In this document: positions 51,180 to 63,973 of the stretch, in pieces
Numbering within the stretch: position 1 is the stretch's first letter
How the letters are laid out: every line of letters starts with the position of its first letter
NCBI GenBank assembly: GCA_003024785.1
Contig: PUQB01000511.1
Coordinates: 62,001-126,000, forward strand
DNA: 64,000 nucleotides
Origin: Selaginella tamariscina
Taxonomy: Eukaryota > Streptophyta > Lycopodiopsida > Selaginellales > Selaginellaceae
Reading direction: 5' to 3'
Made by a program: the position numbers and the translations under genes
The notes under the pieces: generated by a model
The model's input: the letters and a program-made list of their open reading frames with translations, nothing else
What the model was told of the DNA's origin: nothing
The model's database searches: none

Positions 51180-53870
51180 GTTAACCTAGGTGGAATGCCA
51201 AGTGTATTGCTGATGTGGCAAGTGCAAGATCAATATCCTCAACAAGAACTGTATGTTCTTGATATTGCATGTCATGTTTGTGGGTTTCCCTAAGACTACA
51301 ATTTGTGTATTAGTTAGGTTCACTTCAAGGCCCATTTGAATATAGAACTCAACAAGAGTTGTGAGTTGCTTTCACAAGATTGTGCAATAACTTAAAGTCA
51401 TCAACATACAAGAGTAAATATACATACAAGTTAGTTATTTGCATATTCAACAATTCTCTAGTTTATATGATCTCCTCAAGGGCTTCTACATATAACCCAA
51501 ATAATGTCCATGATAGTGAACACCCTTATTTAACCCAATATCTGACTCAAAAGTGTAATCACTATATTTCATTTTTATGCTCGTGTGCAAAATTTTTATT
51601 GAGCATATGATGTCTATTAGTACTTTAAGTTTCACAAGCCTTTGGAAGATCTCTTAGAATTATATCAAAAGCCTTTCAAAAGTCTACAAAGCAACAATAT
51701 ATTGTTCTCCATGTATCCTCTCAACAAGCATTTTGAAGGTAACTAATTGATCTATACATGAGTATCTCGATCGAAATCTAGCCTAACCCTTCCAACTCTC
51801 TCTAGCCAATCAATTAGCTTTGTCTTAATCATCCAATCAAACAACTTGAAAAAAATTGGTGATAACATGATTATTTTGTAATTTACAAGTACCATTGGGT
51901 CCTCCAACTTGAACATGGGTACCACTTTATTTATTTTCTATGCATGTGGGAAATTAATTTTGATAATATTATTGAAAATGGGTTGGAACATTGTTGCAAT
52001 GACATGTGGATCTATCGTATGTAATAGTTCCATTATTATTCCATATGTATCAGTAACTTTTCTCCTTGGGAGCTTTTCAATTGCTCAAGTTATCTCATAT
52101 ACCATGTGGTTCATTTCTCCTTCCACTTTATATCTAATATAGATTCAACATCATGTGAGTAAAACTCTCGTAAGTAATTTTTCTATATTTCCACATCATT
52201 GAGTAGAATTGGTGCTCTCTTCTTTTTGAGGATCTTGTATGCTTGGTCGGGTTATGTCATAGGTCATGAGCTTACTTTTGATTAAACCATAGTGCATATT
52301 TCCTTTTCTTCTGTTTTGTAAACTTGTAGAAAATCTTTCTTTTTTTTTTTCAATCAAAGCATAATTTGAGTACAATTTTCACTTTGTTCTCTTTGTTGCA
52401 TATTCATCATCCCACAAGGTTTACAATTCAGTCAAGTATTGTTTGAGGCATTTTCTCTCACATACCACTCCAACGTCTTGTACAATGAGAGCATCTCCAT
52501 ATTGGTTTAGTGGGGTGTTTTTTGAGACCTCATTCCATTGTTCCACAATTCTCTTTCACAGTTGTCCTTTTTGGGCTTCTGTCATTTGTAAACTAATGGG
52601 CTTGACCGCATGCTCTTGATTGTTTGTTTTTAAGTTGTTGTTGTTGTTGCTAACCATATCAAAACTAGTTTATGATCGAACTTGGTGAGAAAGTTAAGCA
52701 CTTTGATCCTTTTTAATGAGTGGCATACTCTCCAGTGTGATGATTATGTAGTTGTTTGTTGTTCTGCCATTTATCTTGTCATCTCCAAAGGAACCTCTTT
52801 TAGAGCATGTTAATTTTTCATTATCTCCCCATATGTTCATACCACTAGTCCTACATCACTACAAAAATCTAGTAGTTTTGGTCCTTGCCTAAACCAGTCA
52901 TTACTAACCCTAATTACTAGTCAATCTAGTAGTTTCGGTCCTTGCGATCTTATGTGGTATTTTTTTTCTTTGCCCATTATGTGTAACATCCACCATGCTT
53001 CCACTTAAGTATGTGTCTCATACCAAATAAGCAAAAGGGGTATTGACTTATACATGTCCTTTAGGCGATCTTATGTGGTATTTCCATCTTTGCCCACTAT
53101 GTGTAACATCCACCATGCTTCGCTCAAGTTTGTGTCCTCGTGGACAACAAGCCAGGGCGCTCTCACCCTCTAGATTGTAATTGTCCAAGGTAGGCTCCAC
53201 CCCCTACTGCTAGACTCACACTTGACTAACCAAGGTGCTACCATATGGGTCTCTTTCCAGTCCAGGACCGTTTACTAGTCAATCTAGTAGTACCCTAAAC
53301 GTCATTATTACTCATTTAGTATAAGGTTACTTAAATCCCAAAAGTAAAGCATACTTACACAAGGAACATAATTTGGGTTGGGCTAGAAAGGAACTCCAAA
53401 ATAACACATTGGTTGGTTGAGTGTGGGTCCAACAATAGTAGGTGGCCTATTGTAAACAATTATAGTTTAGAAGCAGAGTGTAACAAAGTTGAAGGTATTA
53501 CTACATCCATGTTACCAACCCTCCTTATACTCATTGGTTATAACTTGTTGTACTTGAGTTGCTTGGTAACAACTTATACTCGCATTAAAGTCACTCATCA
53601 TAACAACATTTGCCTTCCTAACCCATGCATGAATAAGTTGTCCTATGTTATCAAAAGGTTGGTGTTGATTACTGTGTCTTGGCCATTCTTGTCCTTTATC
53701 TGCATGGCCAAGAAGTGTTTATCTCCATCTCCATGTTATATTGACATTGCTCCAGCAATCACATGCCTTACATATATGACAACATCTCCTCCCTACATGA
53801 CCCTTACGACCGTTCATTCCGTATTGAGAAGAGATTCCATCCCTCATGTTCCAGTAAAACGTAAACATTG
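51180..53870 (-). mobile_element. Decayed LINE with endonuclease and reverse transcriptase traces
   Basis: Minus-strand translation shows an endonuclease-like MMSDFNASIS near 53600 and FDHKL near 52675. Reverse transcriptase traces follow: GLDFDRDTH and TIYCCFVDFKAF-like text near 51700-51780, and LLLYVDDFKLLHNLV (the YxDD site) near 51400. Stops interrupt every few dozen codons. The order endonuclease then reverse transcriptase fits a non-LTR element. Confidence 0.55.
52860..53290 (+). repeat. Nested direct repeats inside the LINE remnant
   Basis: TTACTAGTCAATCTAGTAGT occurs at about 52912 and 53269. Between them GCGATCTTATGTGGTATTT is repeated with a 118-bp spacing. An insert with an unusually long target duplication, or local tandem duplication; I cannot decide. 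Confidence 0.5.
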
Positions 53871-54443
53871 AAACTCCCATGTTTTAGTGAGGCAAATTAC
53901 ATCATATATTATATATTTGGACAATATATATGTATACCCTATAACCCTAAACCCCCCCACACACAAACACACACAGGTAGAAACGTGGACATACACATAA
54001 TAATCCAATTTGTTTACTTTCGTAATGGGTATATTACTTTAGAGTCTCCCAATCTATCTCGATATACTTTTTATAAATATACTATTGATTTGTTTAGAAA
54101 CCAAAGAAAACATCATTTAAGTAAAATATATTGTCTAAAAACTTTATTTAATTTATTATTTCCTTATTAAGATGATATATATTTTTTTTTCATTTTAAAT
54201 CTTCATATCATAACGCTGTTTAGAATAATACAGAACTATGATTTAGTACATTTATATATGGATAAGATTAAAAAAAAAGTAATATAGTATATTAAAAATT
54301 TGCTAGTTATTGCAGGGCATTGTTCAATATCAAATATATAAATGGCTTTCCCTTTTTAAAAAATAAATTGGAACATCCTTTATTGAAAAGGTAAAATACA
54401 TGTATATAAACAACAACCCGGTAAACTTAAAACCTAATACGCA

Positions 54444-55175
54444 ATGGTTTGTATGGAAGAACCACTCGTATCCTTCCCAGAGGGCTTTGTTCCCGACTTC
54501 ACATACGTTGTTAAGAACGTGGTAGCTTCTGACGTCGAGACGCTGGCTGCTCCATCGGAGGGCTGCGGATGCGAAGACAGTTACTGCAGTCCCATCTCGT
54601 GTGCGTGCATACAGAGAAACGGCGGCATGATCTCCTCGGAGGCATCACGAAAAAAGGGGTCCGTGTACGAGTGCGGATCACAGTGCAGATGCTCCTCGGA
54701 CTGCCCTAACAGATCCTCACAGGGCGGTATTCAGAGACGGCTTAGGGTTGTCCGCACACAAGGTAAGGGTTTCGGAGTGCAGGCAGGAGAGCACATTCCT
54801 AAAGACAGCTTCGTATGTGAGTACATGGGGCAGGTTTTGAGGGATCCAGGATCTGGCAACTCTTCAGTGTATAAGTTTGATATATGCGGAGATCGCAGAA
54901 AGCTGATTGTGGACGCGGAAATATATGGTAACGTGGCAAGGTTCATCAACCATAGCTGCGATGGTGGGAACATTCGTGTAGTGCAAGCCTTCTATGATCA
55001 TGGTATAGGGCATATAGTAATGTTTGCTGATAAGGATATACAGTGTGGTGAAGAGCTCTTGTTTGATTACTCCGGTGGTAAAGGACGGTTCATTTTTAAA
55101 GGGGATTGCTGCTGTGGATCGAAGAATTGCAGTCGCCCGCTAAATTGGGCATTTGAAAATGCTCTAAATATATAA
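54444..55175 (+). CDS. SET-domain histone-lysine methyltransferase (SUVR3-like), single exon
   Basis: Complete 243-residue frame without introns. The pre-SET zinc cluster is GCGCEDSYCSPISCACIQRN with YECGSQCRCSSDCPNR. The SET domain follows, with the start motif GKGFGVQAGEHI, cofactor and substrate motif ARFINHSCDGGNIRVV and catalytic-site motif GEELLFDYS. The post-SET cysteines are CCCGSKNC. The order pre-SET, SET, post-SET is that of SUV39-type H3K9 methyltransferases, and RFINHSCDGGN is typical of the SUVR3 branch. The N-terminus is short (about 38 residues before pre-SET). Lack of introns in a window where other genes have many suggests a retrocopy or an intron-poor family member. All visible catalytic residues are present. 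Confidence 0.82.
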   Translation: MVCMEEPLVSFPEGFVPDFTYVVKNVVASDVETLAAPSEGCGCEDSYCSPISCACIQRNGGMISSEASRKKGSVYECGSQCRCSSDCPNRSSQGGIQRRLRVVRTQGKGFGVQAGEHIPKDSFVCEYMGQVLRDPGSGNSSVYKFDICGDRRKLIVDAEIYGNVARFINHSCDGGNIRVVQAFYDHGIGHIVMFADKDIQCGEELLFDYSGGKGRFIFKGDCCCGSKNCSRPLNWAFENALNI

Positions 55176-56258
55176 ACACATCCGCAAGAAGTTTAAGTAT
55201 AATAAACTGTATTTATTAGCAAATTATCTTCACAAATTACTTATATATATATATTATATATATATATATATATAATATATATATATATAATATATATTAA
55301 TATATATATATATAATCTCCACTTAAATGCAAAAGTTAACTTTTATATCGTAAAGTAGTATTATGTATATGTAAGTGTAATTAAGTAATGTACAAGAAGT
55401 TTAAAGTTTTTATGGACAAAATACGGTTAAAATCATTATATAATATATAAATGTTAGTATTATATATTACTTAATTTCCGCAAGAGTTAACTTTTATATC
55501 AACGTAATATACACATAAATATAATCCTGGCATATATGAGTTAATTTATTTTAATTTTAAATGACATATAGTATGGAAAATGGGTATATACCGTAAGTAT
55601 AATTAAGTAATGTACACAAGTTTAAAGTTTTAAATGTAATAAAATGTATTTATGAAAACTTACCGTTTAATCAATATTTATATTACTGATATTATATGTG
55701 TGTGTGTGTTATATTTAATCTCCATTTAAATTAGAAGTTGACTTTTATATCATAACGTAATGTAAAATACTTATTACATAAATATAATTTTGTCATATAC
55801 GCGTTACTTTAAAATTTAAATGACATATAAGGGCTTGGTCCAAACTCGACGTATTTTGCACACCCCTTAAATATACCATATTGAAAATATTAATATATAT
55901 AGCTTTAATAATTGTTTTATTTTCTATAATATTTTTAAAACGTCGAACCCGTAGACTAGATGGGCATCTTTTATTAATTATTATTTTTCTACATCATGAA
56001 ATCGAATAAAAATGTATTGACCATATAAAACACTAATATCATTACTACTTTAAATTATTTAATATTACTTTACCAATCATTTTAACGTGAGCATATCCTC
56101 AAACGATCCACATATGCAAAGTTAAAATTACTAAAAAGGTCACCCCTAAATGTGTGCAAGTGATACCCTTAAATATGTGTTAAGGACGTTAAGCAAAGTA
56201 CATAATATACATATATATGCACATATTGAGGTGTTAAAATATCTCAAAGGGGTTTTAA
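55176..56258. repeat. Loose tandem repeats downstream of the SET gene
   Basis: Three imperfect units of about 220 bp share GTAATTAAGTAATGTACA (or AGAAGTTTAA), TTTAAAGTTTT and TTAACTTTTATAT; long TA tracts at 55240-55315. No gene. Confidence 0.5.
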
Positions 56259-57089
56259 ATGGGTGTTGTTCTTTTAGATGGATCAAATATCAAAAAGTTT
56301 GTGCAGGATTCAAATGCATTCCAGCCATTCATCCAGCAGCAGTTCTACAATATAGATGTCAATAAGACTGGGTATATCTCGCGGTCCTCTTTCCGCTCCG
56401 TGCTTGAAAACTTCAGCCTCTTGGATATGGAGTTAGACAAGGGGTTTTGCATGAGACATTTCTCAGAGAATTTTTGGAAAACGTTTAAAAATATTGAGCT
56501 GGTTCATCTTCTTTGGCTCGAGCATTGACTCGTCGTGATTTTGAAGAAGCTCTAGTGGCCACTCGAGAGAAAGATAGAGCTGCTGCTGATTGGATTCTGG
56601 CTGCTGTTGAACCCAGGAAGAAATCTGCAAGAGAACAGGTGACTCTCTCTCTCTCTCTCCATGGCGACTGCAAGAGCTCTCTCTCTCTCTCTCCATGGAG
56701 ACTGCAGGAGCTCTCTCTCTCTCTCAACATGGAGACTGCAGGAGCTCTCTCTCTCTCTCTCTCTCCATGGAGACTGCAGGATCTCTCTCTCTCTCTCTCC
56801 ATGGAGACTGCAGGAGCTCTCTCTCTCCATCTCTCTCTCTCACACACACGCACGCACACGCGCACACACATCATATGTACAACACTGCAGGAGTTGAAGT
56901 GATTGCTTGTACGATTCGGTGTTTGATATGTTTGATGCGAACGGGGACGGACGGATTGATATAGTGGAGTTTGCACAGCAGCTGGAGGCGGTCTTGTTAG
57001 GGATTGCTACTGGGCTTGTGCAGCCCATGCATTTAGTGTTGGGTGAGCACAGTCTTTTGAAGGATGTTGCGGAGTATATTGATGCTTAA
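56259..57089 (+). CDS. EF-hand calcium-binding protein, frame slips in sequence
   Basis: Opens MGVVLLDGSNIKKFVQDSNA, like a small plant family of EF-hand proteins (start MxVVxLDGS). EF-hand 1 is DVNKTGYISRSSF, with Ser at the last ligand position, so calcium binding may be weak. EF-hand 2 is DANGDGRIDIVEF, a full canonical loop. The end LLGIATGLVQPMHLVLGEHS also fits the family. Exon 1 ends at 56638 (RKKSAREQ) and exon 2 starts at 56891. A segment between the hands (RALTRRDFEEALVATREKDR) is longer than I expect for the family. One missing G near 56498 and two missing bases at 56898-56908 break the frame. Probably a soluble calcium sensor; target unknown. Confidence 0.65.
56639..56890 (+). repeat. 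Minisatellite filling an intron, units resembling 3' splice sites
   Basis: Five units of (CT)n-CCATGGAGACTGCAGGAG, about 34 bp each, followed by CT and CA tracts and then the real acceptor ACTGCAG/GAG at 56890. CTGCAG occurs at 56702, 56736, 56774 and 56808; the first unit has CTGCAA. Confidence 0.8.
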
Positions 57090-57484
57090 ATGTGACCACA
57101 CGGATATTCTTTTCTTTTCTTTTTTTATTTAATAAAATTTTAAATTAGTTATTTCTGTATTACAATATACGTAATGTTAAAATATTCATTAAATAATATC
57201 CTATGTCAACCCCCAAGTTAATATATTTAGTTGTGTGTAAAAGTATGATTTTTTAATGAAAGTAACGAGCATATGTTAATGATTATTATTATTTAATTTT
57301 ATACTTATGTTAATGGTAAGACCAAGTCAAAAGAGATTTTTATAATTAAAAAACGATTAAAATGCACTATGTATACAATATAAGTATGTTGTGAAATAAA
57401 CTGTCTTTCTGAAAATAAATTATTTAATAAAATGTTTTAACAATGGTTACGCAAGTAATTATATATAATATATTCCATTTACTT

Positions 57485-57517
<33 letters not shown>

Positions 57518-58034
57518 AGTTTTAAGTTAAATTCTTAGGAAAAGATTTCACATATCATCAAGATATATATTAAAAAGATATATCAAAAATATACTAATGT
57601 TTAATGCTGAATTTAATAAACATATGCAGATTAACAATTATATCCACCTCTATTTTATATAATGAATGTTATAAACAAATTAAAATAAACTGATTGTGTG
57701 TGTGTGTGTGTGTCTATATATATATATATACACATATATACACACATGTATGTATGTAAGGATTTTCAAGCATTTACACGTATAAAGATGGTAAAAGAAC
57801 TTCAAAATTTTGAAGAATATGCAGGCATAAATCTCTCTCACACACACACACAAGTGTTTTAGTGTATGTATATAATTAAAATTGAATTTAATTATATCAT
57901 GCATTTTTTTAATATAAGTTCCATGATTACTGATAAAACTACAAGGAAAACTAATAGTTAATAAATAGGAAAAAGAATTTATAAAAAAACATTAATTTAT
58001 TATTATAATTATATAGTAATTAATAATACACCAC
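57090..58034. other. Intergenic, AT-rich
   Basis: Two (GT)n tracts and AT-rich DNA; no gene seen. Confidence 0.5.
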
Positions 58035-58441
58035 TTACATTTGTGGCCTTGTTTGGACAACGTAAAGCTCCCCGTCTTTAATACAGCCTTCTATGTCCTG
58101 AGGAGTCCCATAAACGTTTTCAATCTCTGCACCTGCGCTCGCAACGTTTGACAAAATTGTCTTCTGGAAATTCACATCTAACAACAGCTTATCTGTTGAA
58201 TAATCCACTGCTCTTTCCTCTTCTCTATCCATAGGAACACTGCGTATATAGAATTAAACTATTAAATTATTTATACGTGTACAGTTGTAACATATATATG
58301 TATCTGATGTGTGTGTGTGTGTGTGTGTGTGTATACACATATATACTGCATAAGTATGTAAAACATGCCATATATAGAACATACATATGTGTTGCATATA
58401 TAAATAAATAAAACAATTATATGTGACACATTAGACAATAA

Positions 58442-58477
<36 letters not shown>

Positions 58478-59230
58478 AACTCCTTTTGGTATGTGTATGT
58501 GTGTCCAAGTCTTTATATACAATACACACACACCTGTCATATAAACCTGCTCCAGCGTATCCTTCAAATCCTCTCCATTGGAATCCGAACGGAAAATCAC
58601 GGATGGCCTCAAAAACAGACCAACCCGTTTGCTCGGATATCCAAGTATCTGTATATATATATATATATATACTTTGTATACACCCATTTATGTATGTATG
58701 TGGAAACACATGTTGTATTTGTGTATGGTATTGTACCTTTGGGCTCTTTAAGTCGGACTTCTGTGTTACAAAGCTCAAAGCACGGCCTTGATAGGCTCCA
58801 ACTAAAGTCTCTCCTAACCCCTTAACAACCTGTGAGTGTTAAACATCAGCTGACCTCTTCTTAAATCACAAAATGCTTAACTATGAATATATTATGTATT
58901 AGCTTATGTATTCGACGAATATGTATATGGTTCATCTTATACATTAACTTTGTTTGTAAGTGGTTAGTATATACATATCCATCTTCCATTTGAGTTTACG
59001 CACGCACGTACGCACACACTCACACACACATCACCTCAGCATAGATTTCTGAGGCATTTCCAGTAGATGGATTTGTGGTGTGTATCACGAAGGCATAGTC
59101 TGCACATATAATTTCTTGAACTAGCACAGCCATTCTGAGGTTCTCGTGGTCAATCTTTGCTTTGCGTGTACTAATATACGCTCTTTCATTCCACTTGGAC
59201 GCCCACACCTGGTTAAATAGTACGTGTGTT

Positions 59231-59272
<42 letters not shown>

Positions 59273-59393
59273 CATACCCGTCTAATAGCCATCCATGCTT
59301 GCTCCCAACGCTGCTCCCCTTCGTTACCCGGCCATGGCATTTTGTTACTCAACATAGCTTCTTTCAACTCATCAACCTGAAAACAAGTCAGGC

Positions 59394-59441
<48 letters not shown>

Positions 59442-59675
59442 ACTGCATAAATAAAAAAACACACACACACACACACACACCAATTTGGGAGGGGCTTTCA
59501 ACTTTAAAACGGTCTGGCGGATTTCTTTAAGTTTGCTTAAGTCTCCATCCGCTAATTCTCGTTTCAACTGTTGTATCTCTGAAGCAACCTCCTGCAATAC
59601 AACAAGAATCAGCTGTATATAGTGTGTATACACACGCACCACATACACGTGGTTGTTACAAATGCGTATGTATTT

Positions 59676-59756
<81 letters not shown>

Positions 59757-62700
59757 TGTATTTTATTACCTTATTTATGCTCTCTGAAAGCACTTCTTCA
59801 AAAACACCAAACGGCAATGCTACAGATGTAGGAAGTTTTATCCAAGAAGGAAGTTTGCCTCTGAGTTTTGCAGTGTTTAGCGATTTAGCTCCAACCTATA
59901 GTTATATAAGCATATTAATGAAATGCTTAATTAATTAATAAAAGATAATTAATACACAGTTATCCACTTACCAACTCAGGTGTGAATTCATCCGCAGAGA
60001 CAGCATATTTTCCCATAAATGTCTTGTTTTTCAAAACTATATGTGGAGGTTCAACTTCTTCAGATTCAGCAGCCGCTTCACTCGTCATTGCAGACTCAGT
60101 TATTTGGCTACAATAAACATGATTGTGTCAGTGTGTGTGTGGTGGTGGTGGTGGGGGGGCTTGTGTATTACCTATAGGCAATTTCTGAAGATTTTGTAAG
60201 CTCTAGTTTTACACATTTGCCTTCTAACGCCCGGAGCTCATCTAGGATTTTTGGATCAAAACAAGTTGCAAACAAAACCTGTAAAGTACCCATCATTGAG
60301 AGAGAGAGAGACAGACACTGACGAATGTAATACATATTATACATACTCTTATACGTACAAGTGTCACACATACAACAGACAAATCACAAATGTTAGACTA
60401 TACATTTATGTGTCTAGTGCAAATGAAAAGTGTAGAGGCACACACACGGACACACCTTGCTGTTTCGGGCACGAACAGAGACGTGGGAGAGCACGTCAGG
60501 CATATCAGGGGTCAAAACCGCAACAGCTCCGTCTGGGATCTCCTCCTCACCTTTCACCCTGCCTGATATCAACACCGTTGGCCTGTCGTACACCTTATCT
60601 TGTACGTCACCAAGTTCGTGTGCCACTGTAACATATCCTTTCACATTGACAGGGCTTATCACTTGCCAACTGCACCAAACAACCAAGTTTGTGTGTGTGT
60701 GTGTGTGTGTTTGCTGTATATACATACAGAGATATGTACTCAATGCATATATACACGACTCAAATACACACACACACACACACACACACATATATTACTT
60801 ACGTATATGTCTGTATTAACACACAAACATATGCATATTTCCACACCCACACACGTGCAGATAACATACCTTCCTAGATGTGCTGTAGTTCTTAATACTG
60901 GATCTAGTCTGTTTAAGAGTATAGAAAGTGAAGCGGCAGATCCTGCTCGTATCATTTCTTCAGTAAAAATTTCCATCTAATAACAGATGAAAGTTTAAGC
61001 GATACACATATAAACATAGATACATAATGTACATAGAAACAGATACACAGATATGCACATCTATATGTACACATGTGCATATACGTATATAAACACATAT
61101 ATATATATAGCACTAACCGCCCATTGCTCGACTCCGAAGGATATACCCAGATATTCTGCGGTCGGCTGGAGGACTTTGTGGTAGTGTTCCGCTTTGTCAG
61201 CAAGTACAAGACGGGTACGATCTAGTACGGCCTTGGCACGCAATGCCCAGTTCTCCGCTTTAGAGTTACACAAGTTTGTATAACATGCCAACTCTGTGCA
61301 CACATTATCGCGTGAGTTTAATCCTATACATGTATAAATTGTGTATATGTGTATGTATATGCGTGTCTATATTGTATAAGATACAGGGACCTACATATAA
61401 CGTACTGCACAAATAAGACGACACTAAAAGGTCAATTTATTGACACACACACACACACATGCATATACATGTATATTTTCGTGTTTAAGTAAGTTTTCCC
61501 TGTATATTGATAGTCTCCATCTCTCCCTCCCTCGCTCTCTCTCCCTCTCCTCTCCCTCCCTCCCTCCCTCCCTCTCTCTCTCTCTCTCTACGTGTGCGAG
61601 AGTGTGTGTGAAGACAAACACGTACCTTCAAACAGTAAACAAGTTCTTCATTGTTATCACTTGAGAGACACAAATTCTCCAACACAAGACAGATTATTTG
61701 AATAAGATCCTGTAAAATGAATCATTATATATGATACAAATAAATACAGAATATTATATAAACCATTTTTTATACAAACTGTTTGTTGTGTGTGTGTGTG
61801 TGTGTGTGTGTAGAGAGAAGAGAGGGAGAGAGAGAGGAGAGAGAGAGAGAGAGAGAGAGAGATAAAATAGATTACTAAGATAAATTAAACTTACAGAGGC
61901 GATGCTTTATTTAGTCCTTCAAGTCCCCTCTCAACTGCTGTCCTCACTGTAGAATCCAATCCGAGGTCCAGAAATATAATGTCCTTCAATCTATTATGTG
62001 GCTTCTGCAGCGTTGGTAATAATTCTCTTCGGGATTCTATTAATGCCTGTAAAAAGAACATTAATATGTATAATATCATATACATATAATGTACGATGAA
62101 TAAAATATGATGTATATACTACATTATACATCATGTTAGCAATTGCATAACCATACACAGTTTCTGTCTCATAAAATGCATAAGTGACGTAAAACATACA
62201 TATATACATCTATATAGACGAATGATATTATTAATGATACAATCTGGTGATACTACGCGAACTCAAATATTGCTGAGAGAGAGAATACTTCTTTGCTTGT
62301 ATTCTTTACTTAATATTGAGTAGTATATTCGTTTTTATTATTTATTCATTTCATCCTCTCTTCTCTCACAACACAACACACACATACACACACCTCCAGA
62401 AGTGGGAGCACATCTCTGTCTTCTACATGTTGCATTACATATCTTAATAAATCCTGAGAAAGTTGACAATGTAAGAAAAATATAATTATCATACATACCA
62501 TAGTTATATATAGTTAATTATGATTAGTACCGGCAATGCTGGGGATAAACCACTGATGGGATGGACTTGAACTGTTTTCATAAAATCGTGTCCCTACATA
62601 CATATATAGTAGTTAGTCAAAATATATAACTATTCATTATCTATTCATAATAATATCGAATTAAACCCACGAACACACGCACTTGATACGGGGATGGCTC

Positions 62701-63939
62701 GAGGAACATAGTATTTTACACACACACATGTAAGTCATGGAGGTCGAATCATTTTCCGAATGTACATAAACATACACATATATGCACGCCTAAACACACA
62801 CACACTTACACACACACATAGTTAGATAACTAAATTGCAAATAACTTAGTATTAATAAATGTACCTCAGCAGAATAACCCATACAAGTTGAAATAGCAGA
62901 CTCAAGATCTGCACCAGAATGGACAGCCTGCATAATAAAGTTAATATATTACATGTTATAATATATAATGTATGTATATATGTGTATATGCAGTTAAATC
63001 ACGAATTAAACCATCTTTTTGATCCGGCCGTAGATTTGGCTCCGAGACAATGGGTCTGTCGTAGCTTGCTAAACGCTCTTTAGTCACCCCATTATCATTT
63101 AACGTTTTCCAGTAAACATCGAGCTTAAAACCGTTTTGAATATAATCCAAAAGCGCCTGTAAAATCAAAATAGTTATATTTTATTATTTCTTAATTTCAA
63201 AATTGTTATTAGTTTATAGTCAATAAGATTAAGTTTTAAGATTTTAAATTAATGTTTAAAATTTGGATCACGTAGCATTTAAAAAATTTACTTATAAAAT
63301 GTATGCCAAATTATAAGACCTATATTTCATCATGTCAAATATTCAACGATTTACTTGTATATATATAACATTTAAAGATTAAGGACTTTTGTGTGTGTGT
63401 GTGTGTGTGTGGAGAGAGAGAGAGAGAGAGAGTATACCTGGCAAATAACAACATCATCCGGACTTGTATTATTGTGAAGCTTCTGATGCCATTCTTCCAT
63501 CATCCCCCCTTTGCAGTCATTATTTCGCTGCAAAATAAAAATAAATAAATATATATATATATATATAAATAAATATAAAGATTAGAAAGGAAAGAAAATA
63601 AAATGCATAATCAAGCCATTCCATGTCATTGTTAATAGGGAGTAAAGATGTAAATAAAGTACACACACACGCTCACAAGAAACACATATCCATATGTATA
63701 CCTGTATGACGAGGATTTCATCACGAATACGTTGTCCAACATCACCTTGTGCACCTCTTCCAACAGTGCTTAATGTAAGCCTAACAAGCTCCCGGTTATG
63801 AGGCTGCTCAACAAATATAGCCTGAAGCAAGTCAGTTAATCTGTCTTGTGCTGCACTTATTTCACTGCAAACCATATATACACCCTATAAGTTCCATGCA
63901 CGTATGCGCGCCGTGTGTGTGTGTGTGTGAGAGAGAGAG

Positions 63940-63973
<34 letters not shown>

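Noticed and set aside
53413..54170. Plus-strand 152- and 100-residue frames
   Set aside because: No domain; the first lies antisense to LINE endonuclease traces and the second is AT-rich chance sequence.
56485..56976. Ser/Leu- and Glu/Arg-rich open frames around 56.5-57.0 kb on both strands
   Set aside because: They arise from the intron minisatellite; only the EF-hand frame outside it is conserved.
59388..60877. Cys/Val- and Thr/His-rich short frames in the GWD region
   Set aside because: Translations of (GT)n and (CA)n tracts within introns.
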